Below the pieces are notes generated by a model. The model had not been told where the DNA came from. It did not search any database and worked only from the letters and a program-made list of their open reading frames with translations. Made by a program: the position numbers and the translations under genes. Shown here in pieces: positions 18,607 through 27,837 of a stretch of 64,000 bases of DNA (its first letter is position 1; each line of letters opens with the position of its first letter). Source of the stretch: Syntrophaceae bacterium (GTDB lineage Bacteria; Desulfobacterota; Syntrophia; Syntrophales; Smithellaceae); contig JAGPFA010000004.1 of assembly GCA_018056765.1 (NCBI GenBank), positions 21,040 to 85,039 on the forward strand. Direction: 5' to 3'.

Positions 18607-19866
18607 TTATAATTCGTCCGGTGAGGCCAGACGGCCCAGCACGGCGGACGCGGCAGCCACGGCGGGGCTTGCCAGGTAGACCTCACTTTGGGGATGTCCC
18701 ATGCGTCCCACGAAGTTGCGGTTGGTCGTGGCCACCGCCCGCTCGCCTTCGGCCAGAATGCCCAGATGGCCGCCGAGGCAGGCGCCGCACGACGGAGGGC
18801 TGATAATTGCCTGAGCCTCCATGAAGATATCCAGAAGTCCTTCTTCCAGGGCCTGCCTGTATATCAAAGGCGTAGCCGGTACCACGATCAGACGTACATG
18901 GGGCGCAGCCTTGCGGTTTTTGAGTATCTGCGCAGCCACACGCAGATCTTCAATGCGGCCATTGGTGCAGGAGCCGATAAGCGACTGGTCGATCCTCACC
19001 TGTCCGACGTCGCTGATACCTCTGACGTTGGAGGGCAGATGCGGAAAAGCGACCTGCGGCTCGAGCTTTGACGCGTCGATTTCCATGACCTCGGCATAAA
19101 CCGCGTCCGGGTCGGACGAGTAGAATTTGCAGGGCCTTTTTGCCCTGGGCTTTACATATTCCGCGGTAATCTCATCCGGCGGGAAAATACCGTTTTTGGC
19201 GCCCGCCTCGATGGCCATGTTGGCCATGGACAGGCGGTCGGCCATAGGCAGGCTGCTGATTGTTTCACCGGTAAATTCCATGGCCTGATACAGTGCGCCG
19301 TCGACTCCGATGCGCCCGATAATATGCAAAATCAGGTCTTTGCCCGAAACCCATTTTTGCAGTTTCCCGAAGATAATAAATTTTATAGACGCCGGCACCT
19401 TGAACCACAGCTCGCCTTCCAGCATCGCGGCAGCCAGGTCTGTACTGCCCACGCCGGTGGCAAAAGCACCCAGAGCGCCATAGGTACAGGTGTGACTGTC
19501 CGCGCCGATCACCAGATCTCCGGGAAGGACGATGCCTTTTTCCGGCAGAAGTGCGTGCTCCACTCCCACCTGGCCCCCCTCATAAAAATGCACAATGCCC
19601 TGTTCAACGGCGAATTCACGAACAGCTTTGCACTGCTGGGCCGAGCTGATGTCTTTGTTGGGTGTGAAATGATCCAGAACCAGAGCAATCTTTTCACGGT
19701 TAAAAACCTTTTGACCGCCGGCGGCGCAAAATTCCCGGATGGCGATGGGCGCAGTGATATCATTTCCCAGCGCGATATCGACCCGGGCGTTGATCAGTTG
19801 TCCCGGTGCAATATCCTTGAGGTCTGTGTGAGCCAGCAAAATTTTTTCGGTTATGGTGTATCCCAC
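18607..19866 (-). CDS. leuC: 3-isopropylmalate dehydratase large subunit
   Basis: Aconitase-family [4Fe-4S] subunit of isopropylmalate isomerase, 419 residues, the shorter HacA-like subtype. Cluster ligands appear in [14 protein letters not shown] and [28 protein letters not shown] and [12 protein letters not shown] are further family motifs. It starts at GTG 19866, preceded by AAAGGAG at good spacing. It lies 70 bases after leuA and is followed closely by leuD, forming a leuA-C-D-B operon. Paralogues in this group can act on homocitrate or citramalate-derived substrates, but the operon supports leucine synthesis. Confidence 0.96.
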   Translation of the reverse strand: MGYTITEKILLAHTDLKDIAPGQLINARVDIALGNDITAPIAIREFCAAGGQKVFNREKIALVLDHFTPNKDISSAQQCKAVREFAVEQGIVHFYEGGQVGVEHALLPEKGIVLPGDLVIGADSHTCTYGALGAFATGVGSTDLAAAMLEGELWFKVPASIKFIIFGKLQKWVSGKDLILHIIGRIGVDGALYQAMEFTGETISSLPMADRLSMANMAIEAGAKNGIFPPDEITAEYVKPRAKRPCKFYSSDPDAVYAEVMEIDASKLEPQVAFPHLPSNVRGISDVGQVRIDQSLIGSCTNGRIEDLRVAAQILKNRKAAPHVRLIVVPATPLIYRQALEEGLLDIFMEAQAIISPPSCGACLGGHLGILAEGERAVATTNRNFVGRMGHPQSEVYLASPAVAAASAVLGRLASPDEL

Positions 19867-19936
19867 TTTATAAACTCCTTTACGAAAAAGACACTTTCCT
19901 GAACGGGAAAAAAGACTCGTCCCATTACCCTATTTT

Positions 19937-21487
19937 TCAGCTTAATTCAACTTTAACCTTCTTAACATTGCTCTTCAAGAACTCCAGGCGGTTGAGCGCA
20001 TTGATATAGGCTTTGGCCGAGGCGACAATAACATCCGGGTGGGCGCCGCGCCCGATTACAGAGTGCCCGTTGTGCTTTAACTGGACCATTGTCTCGCCCT
20101 GCGCGTCCGAGCCGCCGGTGATCGCATTGACTGCGTATTTCAAAAGCGGATAGTTGGTTTTGGTGATGTTGCGGATCGCCGCGAAGGTGGCGTCCACCGG
20201 CCCGTTGCCGAAGCCTGTGTCACGGATGATCTCCTTGCCCACACGCATTTCCATCGTCGCCGTGGGAATGGCCACATTGCCGCTCACCACGTTCAGGTAC
20301 TGAAGATCGTATTTTTCCTCGCCCCGGTAAATTTCCTCGTAAACAATGGCTTCCAGGTCCTCATCATAGATGTCCTTCTTGATGTCGGCCAGCGCCTTGA
20401 CCTTTGCGGCCACCTCGGTGAGCTGCTTTTCCGTGAGTTCATGTCCCATTCTTTTCAGATGGTGGGCGATGGCGGCCCGCCCGGAATGTTTGCCCAGAAC
20501 AATATGCGTATCCGAAATGCCGACGGATTTCGGCGTCATGATCTCGTAGGTGATCTTCTCCTTGATCAGCCCGTCCTGATGGATGCCGGACTCGTGTGCG
20601 AAGGCGTTGGCGCCGACAATGGCTTTATTGGGCTGCACGGGGATACCGGTAATCTGTGTGAGCAGGCGCGATGTTTTGTAGATCTGATTGGTCTTGATAT
20701 TCGTGCGCAGGCCGTAAAAGTCCTTGCGGGTGGCCAGCGCCATGACGATTTCTTCCATCGCCGTGTTACCGGCGCGCTCGCCGATGCCGTTTATTGTACA
20801 TTCCACCTGCCGGGCGCCGTTACGGATCGCCGCAAGCGAATTGGCCACCGCCAGCCCCAGGTCGTTGTGGCAATGGACGGAGATGACCGTATCACCCATG
20901 TTTTTGACATTGTCGAAAATATAGGCAATGAGATTACCGAACTCCTCCGGAATCGCATAGCCGACCGTATCCGGAATGTTGACGGTGAGCGCACCCGCAT
21001 CGATGACGGCGGAAATCATTTCCACCAGATAGTCCTTATCGGAACGGGTGGCGTCCATTGGTGAAAATTCAACTTCGGGAGTATAGGAGCGGGCCAGCCT
21101 GACGGCCTCGACCGCTTCGCGCAGTACCTGGGCGCGGCTTTTCTTGAGCTGATATTTCAGGTGAATATCGGAAGAAGAAATAAAAGTATGGAGCCGGGGC
21201 CGCGCCGCATGCTTTATCGCCTGCCAGGCGCGGTCGATGTCGGTCTTGTTGGCGCGGGCCAGCCCGGCAACCTGCGATTTTTTGATGACCCGCGCAATTT
21301 GACGTACCGCGTCAAAGTCTCCGTCGGAAGCGATAGGGAACCCCGCCTCGATAATATCCACGCCCAGCTTTTCGAGCTGCCTGGCCAAAAGCAGTTTTTC
21401 TTCAGTGTTCATGCTGTTACCGGGCGACTGCTCGCCGTCTCTGAGCGACGTGTCAAAAATATAGACGCGATTTTTATCCCTCTTCAT
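19937..21487 (-). CDS. leuA: 2-isopropylmalate synthase
   Basis: Condenses acetyl-CoA with 2-oxoisovalerate, the first committed step of leucine synthesis. At 516 residues it has the DRE-TIM barrel (FDTSLRDGEQSPGNSMNTEE, metal-binding HCHNDLGLAVANS, GERAGNTAMEE) and the C-terminal allosteric LeuA domain (~380-510; GGSDAQGETMVQLKHNGHS), so leucine feedback inhibition is expected. ATG 21487 follows AAGGAG. A leucine-rich leader peptide and a terminator lie immediately upstream, adding transcriptional control by leucyl-tRNA. Citramalate synthases are related, but length and motifs favour LeuA. Confidence 0.97.
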   Translation of the reverse strand: MKRDKNRVYIFDTSLRDGEQSPGNSMNTEEKLLLARQLEKLGVDIIEAGFPIASDGDFDAVRQIARVIKKSQVAGLARANKTDIDRAWQAIKHAARPRLHTFISSSDIHLKYQLKKSRAQVLREAVEAVRLARSYTPEVEFSPMDATRSDKDYLVEMISAVIDAGALTVNIPDTVGYAIPEEFGNLIAYIFDNVKNMGDTVISVHCHNDLGLAVANSLAAIRNGARQVECTINGIGERAGNTAMEEIVMALATRKDFYGLRTNIKTNQIYKTSRLLTQITGIPVQPNKAIVGANAFAHESGIHQDGLIKEKITYEIMTPKSVGISDTHIVLGKHSGRAAIAHHLKRMGHELTEKQLTEVAAKVKALADIKKDIYDEDLEAIVYEEIYRGEEKYDLQYLNVVSGNVAIPTATMEMRVGKEIIRDTGFGNGPVDATFAAIRNITKTNYPLLKYAVNAITGGSDAQGETMVQLKHNGHSVIGRGAHPDVIVASAKAYINALNRLEFLKSNVKKVKVELS

Positions 21488-21534
21488 AATGATCTCCTTT
21501 CATGGCGACAGACCTGCAAAGTTGTTTTTCCCAA

Positions 21535-21567
21535 CAAAAAAGGCTGCGGGTTTTTCCGTCCGCAGCC
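21535..21567 (-). terminator. Leucine-operon attenuator terminator
   Basis: On the minus strand GGCTGCGG and CCGCAGCC (21560-21567 and 21542-21549) form an 8-bp perfect stem with a 10-base loop, followed by T6. It lies between the leader peptide and leuA. The leader's end contains CCGCCCGC, complementary to the terminator's 5' arm at seven of eight positions, a plausible antiterminator. Confidence 0.85.
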
Positions 21568-21594
21568 TTTTAGGTATTTTGTCGGGTGATAAGT

Positions 21595-21714
21595 TCAGAG
21601 GCGACCTAAAAACGGCGGGCGGGCGGCCATAAGTAACAGGCACAGAAGGGCCAGGCCCGGAAGCAGGGTAAGGAGCGCGTATGCCGTTGTTGTCTTAGCC
21701 TTTGGACTGAACAT
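21595..21714 (-). CDS. leuL: Leucine-rich leader peptide of the leu operon
   Basis: A 39-residue reading frame beginning MFSPKAKTTTAYALLT and containing 12 leucines, including LL, LALL and LLL clusters. ATG 21714 is preceded by GGAGGGATAG. It starts about 35 bases after a predicted transcription start and ends about 28 bases before a terminator that precedes leuA. This is the classic arrangement of attenuation: stalling at Leu codons when charged leucyl-tRNA is short would favour an antiterminator. The peptide also looks like a membrane segment, so a small membrane protein is the alternative, but placement argues for a leader. Confidence 0.8.
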   Translation of the reverse strand: MFSPKAKTTTAYALLTLLPGLALLCLLLMAARPPFLGRL

Positions 21715-21755
21715 TTATTCTATCCCTCCGGAAGCATTTACCGGATGTGTCAGGT

Positions 21756-21784
21756 GTTTTAATGCAAAAATTAAATATTGTCAA
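21756..21784 (-). promoter_or_regulatory. Promoter of the leu operon
   Basis: On the minus strand TTGACA (21784-21779), a 17-base spacer and TAAAAC (21761-21756). Predicted start near 21749, about 35 bases before the leader peptide ATG. Confidence 0.7.
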
Positions 21785-21944
21785 AAGTTTTTTTATCCGC
21801 TGCCGGGCCGCCGTTTTGGGTCATATTTTCCGCGACAAGCATACTTTTCGCAGTGTGTTTATTTGATTGGATAAATTCAGACAAAAATTGTAAAGCTTGA
21901 TGTATCGGAAACTAATTTGCCGGCGAAAAGGCAGTTACGGAAAA

Positions 21945-23096
21945 ATGATTTACTTTGACAATGCCGCCACTTCATGGCCCAAGCCACCCCAGGTCGGTAA
22001 GGCCATGCAAAAATATTTAAAAGAAACAGGCGCCAGCCCGGGTCGCTCGGGGCATCGTTTGTCCGTGCAGGCGGCGCGGCTCGTTTATGACACGCGGGAA
22101 AAACTGACACGATTATTCAACGCTTCCGATCCTCTGGGCATCGTATTTACGAAAAACGCAACCGAGGCGATCAACATCGCCGTCTTCGGTTTACTGAAAA
22201 GGGGCGATCATGTCATCACCTCTTCGATGGAGCACAATTCGGTCACAAGGCCGCTTACCGCCATGAAAGACAAGGGCGTGTCCGTAACGGTCGTCGCCTG
22301 TGACCGTGAGGGCGTGATCGAGCCTGCCCTGGTGGCCGCCGCCATCAGGAAAAACACCAAAGCGATATTCCTGACCCATGCTTCAAACGTGACCGGGGCG
22401 GTCATGCCCGTTTATGACATCGGCGTTATCGCCAGAAAGCACTCACTGATTTTTTGTGTGGACGCAGCCCAGACAGCAGGCTGCCTGCCGATAGACGTTA
22501 GGGGAATGAATATCGATCTTATGGCATTTACCGGTCACAAATCACTTTTCGGGCCGCCGGGAACCGGTGGTTTGTATATTCGCGAAGGGCTGGAAAAAAA
22601 GATAGCCCCGCTTTTGGCAGGCGGCACGGGCAGCAGCTCGGAGATGGAAAAGCAACCGGAGTTCATGCCCGACCGCTACGAAGCGGGCACACCCAACACG
22701 GTCGGCATTGCCGGTCTGCAGGCTGGCGTTGACTTCGTCCTGGGCGAGGGGGTAAAGCGGATCGAAGCCCGGGAAAGCGAACTTACAGAAATGTTTATCG
22801 AAAGCATAAGTGATTTGCCGGGAATCACGGTTTACACGCAAAAAAGAAGCCGCCCGCGATTACCGGTGGTTTCCTTCAACCTCACGGACATGGATCCGGC
22901 CCGGGCAGCGATGCTGCTCGACGAGCGCTACGGAATCATGTGCCGCTCCGGGCTTCATTGCGCGCCGGCCGCCCATAAAACAATCGGCACTTATCCTGCC
23001 GGAACGCTACGTTTCAGCTTCAGCTGCCTCAACACTCAAAAAGAGGTCGAAAAAGCAGTAGCGGCAATAAGAAAAATCAGCGGGAGAAAAAAATAA
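21945..23096 (+). CDS. Cysteine-desulfurase-family aminotransferase (class V)
   Basis: PLP enzyme of 383 residues in the IscS/SufS-like 'cysteine desulfurase family' subgroup often found beside YedF. It would take sulfur (or selenium) from cysteine (selenocysteine) onto an active-site Cys. Motifs: MIYFDNAATSWPKP at the start, HNSVTRP, the internal-aldimine Lys in FTGHKSLFGPPGTGG, and the persulfide Cys in RSGLHCAPAAHKTIGT. ATG 21945 is preferred because homology begins there; the upstream ATG at 21897 adds 16 unrelated residues. It is followed one base later by a YedF-like gene and then DUF3343. Confidence 0.92.
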   Translation: MIYFDNAATSWPKPPQVGKAMQKYLKETGASPGRSGHRLSVQAARLVYDTREKLTRLFNASDPLGIVFTKNATEAINIAVFGLLKRGDHVITSSMEHNSVTRPLTAMKDKGVSVTVVACDREGVIEPALVAAAIRKNTKAIFLTHASNVTGAVMPVYDIGVIARKHSLIFCVDAAQTAGCLPIDVRGMNIDLMAFTGHKSLFGPPGTGGLYIREGLEKKIAPLLAGGTGSSSEMEKQPEFMPDRYEAGTPNTVGIAGLQAGVDFVLGEGVKRIEARESELTEMFIESISDLPGITVYTQKRSRPRLPVVSFNLTDMDPARAAMLLDERYGIMCRSGLHCAPAAHKTIGTYPAGTLRFSFSCLNTQKEVEKAVAAIRKISGRKK

Positions 23097-23097
23097 T

Positions 23098-23454
23098 ATG
23101 AAAGAAGCAATCAATGCCGGCCCTTTTGTGCTGGTCTTGTCGTCAGACACGCTGGGAAGGGGAAATGAAGAACTCGGAAACGTTTTGATGAGATCTTTCC
23201 TGCACACTCTCGCCGTAAGCAGCCGGAAACCAGAGGTGATCATTTTCTACAACACGGCAGTGAAACTCGCCATCAGCGGCTCCGCTGTTCTGGAAGATTT
23301 GAAACAGCTCGAAAACGAAGGGGTAAGGCTTCTCCTTTGCGGGACCTGCGTTAATTACCTGGAAATCAGCCATGAGCTCGGTGCGGGAACCGTCTCCAAT
23401 ATGTATGACATCGTCAATATCATGTCCGGAGCGGGAAGATTGCTCACACCATGA
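23098..23454 (+). CDS. YedF-like DsrE-fold protein lacking the TusA domain
   Basis: A 118-residue protein matching the C-terminal half of the selenium-metabolism protein YedF: VLVLSSDTLGRGNEELGNVLMRSFLHTL, a DsrE-like core, and a CGTC motif in LLLCGTCVNYLEI. The usual N-terminal TusA/SirA domain (with its CPxP cysteine) is absent and is not present upstream. It lies one base after the desulfurase and overlaps the next gene by four bases, so the three are probably made together. Role in carrying persulfide or selenide is inferred from family and context. Confidence 0.85.
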   Translation: MKEAINAGPFVLVLSSDTLGRGNEELGNVLMRSFLHTLAVSSRKPEVIIFYNTAVKLAISGSAVLEDLKQLENEGVRLLLCGTCVNYLEISHELGAGTVSNMYDIVNIMSGAGRLLTP

Positions 23455-23684
23455 AAAACAAAAAATCATACGACGTTGTTCTATTCAAGGCGGTAAGCCA
23501 TACAATCAAAGCGGAAAAAATTCTCAGGCAGAAGGGATTACCGTACAAATTGATTCCTACGCCCAAACAGATCAGCACGGATTGCGGCGTCTGCCTGATG
23601 ATTGACCATGATCTCAAAGATGAAGTTGTGGCCGTCTTACAGGACGCGGTCGATATTGAGAACGTGTGTCCCCTCGGCAACTGA
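23451..23684 (+). CDS. DUF3343 putative Se/S carrier protein
   Basis: A 77-residue small protein of the DUF3343 family, described as putative Se/S-carrier-like. It starts YDVVLFKAVSHTIKAEKILR and carries CGVC in TDCGVCLMI, the likely sulfur- or selenium-binding cysteines. Start ATG 23451 overlaps the previous stop (ATGA). It closes a three-gene set with a cysteine-desulfurase-like enzyme and a YedF-like protein, giving a plausible chain: desulfurase, DsrE-type acceptor, small carrier. The final acceptor is not in the window. Confidence 0.88.
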   Translation: MKNKKSYDVVLFKAVSHTIKAEKILRQKGLPYKLIPTPKQISTDCGVCLMIDHDLKDEVVAVLQDAVDIENVCPLGN

Positions 23685-23901
23685 AATCAACCACGCAGGT
23701 CCGGGGAAGCTAAAACCCTGTCGAAGAAAGAGAGTTGCCCTGATGAGTAAATTAAAAGCTCCCAAGCCTGTAAATACTGCCATCCATTTGTGACTGCCGA
23801 CACAAAGCCGGTTAAACTTAATTGCAATAATTGCCGAAATATATGTAAATACGGGTACAATGGTGTTTATTTGACGACAATGGAAACTAGGGGCAAAGAT
23901 C

Positions 23902-26900
23902 ATGGCTGAAAAGAGCATTCGACAATATCAGGAAGAAATAAAAACAATGCGGCGGCAACTGGTCACTGCCGACCAGTTAAAGGCTGAAAACCTGCGGACT
24001 ATCGAGGAGCTCAGGGAAAGCCAAAAACTCTACACTGCTTTGGTCGACAACAACCCGGATTGGGTCTTCTGGCTCGACGCAGATGACCGTCTGATCTATG
24101 TCTCCCAGGCAAGCCTGCGTCTGACCGGCTATGAGCCGGAGGAATTCCAAAAAGACGCGAAGCTGCTTTTCAAAATCATCCATCCCGACGACCGGGAAAC
24201 CTTCGACGAACACCTGCGTTTTGTAAACAAGTCAAAAGCTCACGCCGAAGAAGAGTTCCGCATCATCCGCAAGGACCGGAAAACCCGCTGGATCAGCCAT
24301 ATCTGCCAGCCTGTTTATGATATTGAGGGCCGGTATGCGGGAGCCATCTCCAGTAATCGCGACATTACCGAAGTGAGAACGGCTGAGCCAATATCTCCGG
24401 AAGGAACAAAATTCTATCGCCTGATCGCAGAAAACATGGGTGACGTCGTCTGGACGGCAAATCTTGACCTGCAAATGACCTATGTCAGCCCCTCAGTTTC
24501 TCTTCTGCGCGGCTATCCGGCCGGCGAGGCCGTCATGCAGAATCTCAGCGACGCCCTGACCGAAGATTCGATGAAGCAGTTCAATAAGGTATGGTCCGAA
24601 GAAATGGCTCAGGAAACTCCCGGCAAAGTCTTTTATAATCGGTCGCTTATCCTGCCGCTGGAGTTTCTGTGCAAGGACGGCTCGACCATCTGGACGGAAA
24701 CCAGAATCACTCCTGTGCGCGACGAAGACGATGAGATTACCGAAATTCTGGGCGTCAGCCGGGACATTACGGAACTGAGACTGGCGCAGGCAAAACTCAC
24801 TGCCGAAGAAAGCAAGCTCCGCCAAAGTGAAAACCAGCTCAAGGCACTGCTCAACGCCGCAACCGAAAGTATTTACCTTATGGACACTGAAGGACGCGTC
24901 CTGTTCGCCAATGAGAAAACTGCCCAGTATCTGGGCACAAAACTGGAAACTTTACTGGCAGAAGGTGACATGGAAAAATTCATGCAACCGGACGCGGCGG
25001 CCAGACTCAGTGACAACATCAAGCAGGTACTCAAAAGTGCCTCACCGCTGCACTTTCAGGAGGAAACACGCAATCAAACCATCTCCTCTTCCATTTATCC
25101 CGCAATTGGCGAAGACGGCAAGATATCGGCGCTGGCTGTTTTCAGTCTCGACATCACGGAGCGGAAAAACGCCAATGCTGCGCTTGCCAGAAACGCAAAG
25201 CTGCTGGAGGAAGCCAAAAGCGAATCAAGCCGCCTGGAAAAAAGCTTGCGCAAGACGGAAATCGAAATGGGTGAAATCCAAAATTTGCTCCAGGAGGCGG
25301 AAAACATATCCAGACAATTTGAAAATAAATTGAAACAGACAGAAATCCGTCTGCTTGAAAATCAAAAGCTTCTTGGTGAATCGGAAAAAAAATCAGTTCA
25401 ATTGGAAAGCCAGCTTCGCGACATACAAACCAGGCTGAGCAAAAACCGGAATCTGCTGGACGCGAGCGAGACCAAATTAACCAGAAGCGAACTCAATCTC
25501 AAACAAATAGAAAACCAGCTGCGCGAAAGTCAGGATGAGCTTGTCCAAACTCAGGAAAGAGTCCGCAAACTGGAGAATCAACTTGCCGAAGCACAAAAGA
25601 GGCTAAGTGAATCAGGGAATCAGCTCGGCGTGACCAGCGGTAAATTGGCGCACAGCGAAGAGCGGCTCACACAGATGGAAAACCGCCTGCTGGCCCTGCT
25701 CAACGGGGCGCCGGAAGCAGTTTTCATCATGGGTGCAGACGGCCTGGTCCTTCAGGCCAATGAGGCGGCTGCGGCGCAGCTTGGCACGGATCTCGCGTCG
25801 CTTGAGTCAGAACAGAATATTTTTGATCTGATGCCTCAGGAAACGGCCGAAAAACACAAAAAATACGCAGCTGAAGTTCTGCGCACGGGAATGCCACTGC
25901 AGTACGAAGATGAGCACAACGGCAAAATGTTTGTTCGCTGTCTTTATCCTGTCGCCGGCAAGGATGGCCCGGCCGGGCAGTTGGCGGTTTATACAGTGGA
26001 TGTCAGCGAAAGAAAAATGGCCGGCCGAAAAATTGAAGAAAATATTCGTATGGCGTCCGCAATCGAAGATCTGGCGCAAAAAGAAGCGCGCTACCGCAGC
26101 TTGTTTGAAAACAACAATATGCCGTTGGTGCTGATAGATCCGCTCAATGGTTCGATCGTCGAAGCCAATGAGGCGGCCGCCCGCACAAGCGGGCTGAGCA
26201 GGCAGGAGCTGACCGCCAGAAAATTATCGGAGATCACCGGCCTTTCGCCGCGTGAAACAGCCCGACAGATAAACAAGGTTCTTTCCGGAAGGAGCGAATA
26301 TATCAATTTGAAATATCAACAGGCCGACGGCTCTGGACGGGAGGCCAGACTGTTCGGAACCAGGGTCGGCCCGGACGGAAAAACCCTGCTTTACGGCACG
26401 ATCGGTCCCGTCAGCAGCCGTGGAGCGGACGAACATGGCGCACAGCAACAAAACAAGTCCGAGATACTGGAAATACTCGCCGAAGATATCGCCCGCGAAT
26501 TCAGCAATCTGATGACCGTGGTGCAGGGCAATATCGATGTCGCCCTTTTCGCGCTTCCCGAAGGTGATGCCGCCCTGCAAAACCTGCAAGACGCGCAAAA
26601 CGCCATAGAACAGACCACAGTGCTGACCGGCAGGCTCGTTGCACTATCGGCGGACAGGCAGATGGACCAAAAGCCACAGTGGCTCGGCAATCTCCTGTCT
26701 GACGCGGCGGAAAAAGTGACCGGCGAAGAAAAAGCACAATTAATTCTCGATCTTCCTTTGGATCTCTGGCCTGTCACGGTTGAGCCCAACATGATCAGAC
26801 AATGCTTTGACCATCTCGTCACCAATGCGCTGGAAGCCATGCCGGACGGCGGAACTTTAATTATCCGTGCGACAAATGAGGACATAACGGAAGATACCGC

Positions 26901-27561
26901 ACTGCCGCTTGCCGAAGGACCTTATCTGAAGATCAGCTTTGAGGATACGGGCACAGGCATACCGGCCGAATATATCAGCAAAATATTCGACCCGTACTTC
27001 TGCGCCGGACGAACCGGTGAAAACAGGGGGCTGGGGCTGGCGATTTGTCATGCGATCGTAAAAAAACACGGCGGATACATTACGGCAAGCTCCAGGGAAG
27101 GACGCGGCGCAACTTTTATTGTATATCTTCCGGCCAGCCCCGGTGCGGAGGTGGAAGAAGCACCCGACACAGAAGAAGATCCGCAAAAACCCAAAAGAGT
27201 CCTGGTAATGGATGATCATGAAGACATCCTGAAAATACTGTCTGCTTACCTCCAAAAACTAGGCTTTGCCCCCACAAGTGTGAGTGACGGGCTCACGGCG
27301 CTTGAAACATATCAGGAGGCGCTCGAAGAAGGAGATGCGTTCAGTGCCGTACTGATGGAGATGTCCGTCAAGCAGGGACTGGGCGGGAAGGCAACTCTGG
27401 ATAGACTCAAAAAAATCGATCCTGACGTGAAAGCCGTGGCGATCATCGCCAGCGACGCAAATCCCGGAGCGGGAGAGTATCTAGATTTCGGCTTTAAAGG
27501 AGTTTTAGGAAAACCCTTCCGGATGGAAGACATGAAAAAAACTTTAAGTGAAGTCATATAA
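23902..27561 (+). CDS. Multi-PAS hybrid sensor with degenerate kinase and receiver
   Basis: A 1219-residue cytoplasmic protein. Domains: PAS (~35-160), PAS (~170-295), PAS (~300-420), a long Leu/Gln/Glu-rich coiled coil (~425-590), PAS (~590-700), PAS (~725-840), DHp-like helix pair (~850-925), HATPase (~940-1075) and receiver (~1095-1215). The HATPase keeps its N-box (HLVTNALEAM) and G-boxes (DTGTGIP, RGLGLAI). The DHp reads DIAREFSNLM where family members read (G)IAHDFNNLL, so the phosphoacceptor is Arg865. The receiver has its acidic pair (VLVMDDHED) and Lys1204 but Glu1153 instead of Asp in VLMEMSVKQGLGGK. It can probably bind ATP but not perform the standard phosphorelay. AGGGG precedes ATG 23902. 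Confidence 0.93.
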   Translation: MAEKSIRQYQEEIKTMRRQLVTADQLKAENLRTIEELRESQKLYTALVDNNPDWVFWLDADDRLIYVSQASLRLTGYEPEEFQKDAKLLFKIIHPDDRETFDEHLRFVNKSKAHAEEEFRIIRKDRKTRWISHICQPVYDIEGRYAGAISSNRDITEVRTAEPISPEGTKFYRLIAENMGDVVWTANLDLQMTYVSPSVSLLRGYPAGEAVMQNLSDALTEDSMKQFNKVWSEEMAQETPGKVFYNRSLILPLEFLCKDGSTIWTETRITPVRDEDDEITEILGVSRDITELRLAQAKLTAEESKLRQSENQLKALLNAATESIYLMDTEGRVLFANEKTAQYLGTKLETLLAEGDMEKFMQPDAAARLSDNIKQVLKSASPLHFQEETRNQTISSSIYPAIGEDGKISALAVFSLDITERKNANAALARNAKLLEEAKSESSRLEKSLRKTEIEMGEIQNLLQEAENISRQFENKLKQTEIRLLENQKLLGESEKKSVQLESQLRDIQTRLSKNRNLLDASETKLTRSELNLKQIENQLRESQDELVQTQERVRKLENQLAEAQKRLSESGNQLGVTSGKLAHSEERLTQMENRLLALLNGAPEAVFIMGADGLVLQANEAAAAQLGTDLASLESEQNIFDLMPQETAEKHKKYAAEVLRTGMPLQYEDEHNGKMFVRCLYPVAGKDGPAGQLAVYTVDVSERKMAGRKIEENIRMASAIEDLAQKEARYRSLFENNNMPLVLIDPLNGSIVEANEAAARTSGLSRQELTARKLSEITGLSPRETARQINKVLSGRSEYINLKYQQADGSGREARLFGTRVGPDGKTLLYGTIGPVSSRGADEHGAQQQNKSEILEILAEDIAREFSNLMTVVQGNIDVALFALPEGDAALQNLQDAQNAIEQTTVLTGRLVALSADRQMDQKPQWLGNLLSDAAEKVTGEEKAQLILDLPLDLWPVTVEPNMIRQCFDHLVTNALEAMPDGGTLIIRATNEDITEDTALPLAEGPYLKISFEDTGTGIPAEYISKIFDPYFCAGRTGENRGLGLAICHAIVKKHGGYITASSREGRGATFIVYLPASPGAEVEEAPDTEEDPQKPKRVLVMDDHEDILKILSAYLQKLGFAPTSVSDGLTALETYQEALEEGDAFSAVLMEMSVKQGLGGKATLDRLKKIDPDVKAVAIIASDANPGAGEYLDFGFKGVLGKPFRMEDMKKTLSEVI

Positions 27562-27780
27562 TATTTACGGCGGCCGGACAAAGGCATTTTTGTGATGCCC
27601 GCTTTCAGGATTGGTAAAACCAACTTACTCAGTACCAGCGGTTGGGGCAATTACTATTGTTCAGGAAAACCTGTTTGCCGGCATGACGTATTGATGTCTT
27701 CTTTACGATTACGACACACTCTCCTGGTGATGAGTACCGGCAAAGTGTGGGAAAACGGCTCGCCGCAGGCATGAACATGA

Positions 27781-27817
27781 AGAGAGGACGGCTGTGCAGC
27801 CGTCCTCTCTTTTTTTG
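27781..27817 (+). terminator. Rho-independent terminator
   Basis: AGAGAGGACGGCTG (27781-27794) pairs perfectly with CAGCCGTCCTCTCT (27797-27810) across a 2-base loop, followed by a run of T. It lies about 220 bases after the multi-PAS sensor and 21 bases beyond the 3' end of the opposing binding-protein gene. Orientation of the T-run favours the plus-strand transcript. Confidence 0.85.
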
Positions 27818-27837
27818 TCCAATCGCTGAAAATCGGA

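Noticed and set aside
23740-23747. CTGATGAG, resembling a hammerhead ribozyme core
   Set aside because: No stem II plus GAAA follows in the needed arrangement; eight bases are expected by chance in 64 kb.
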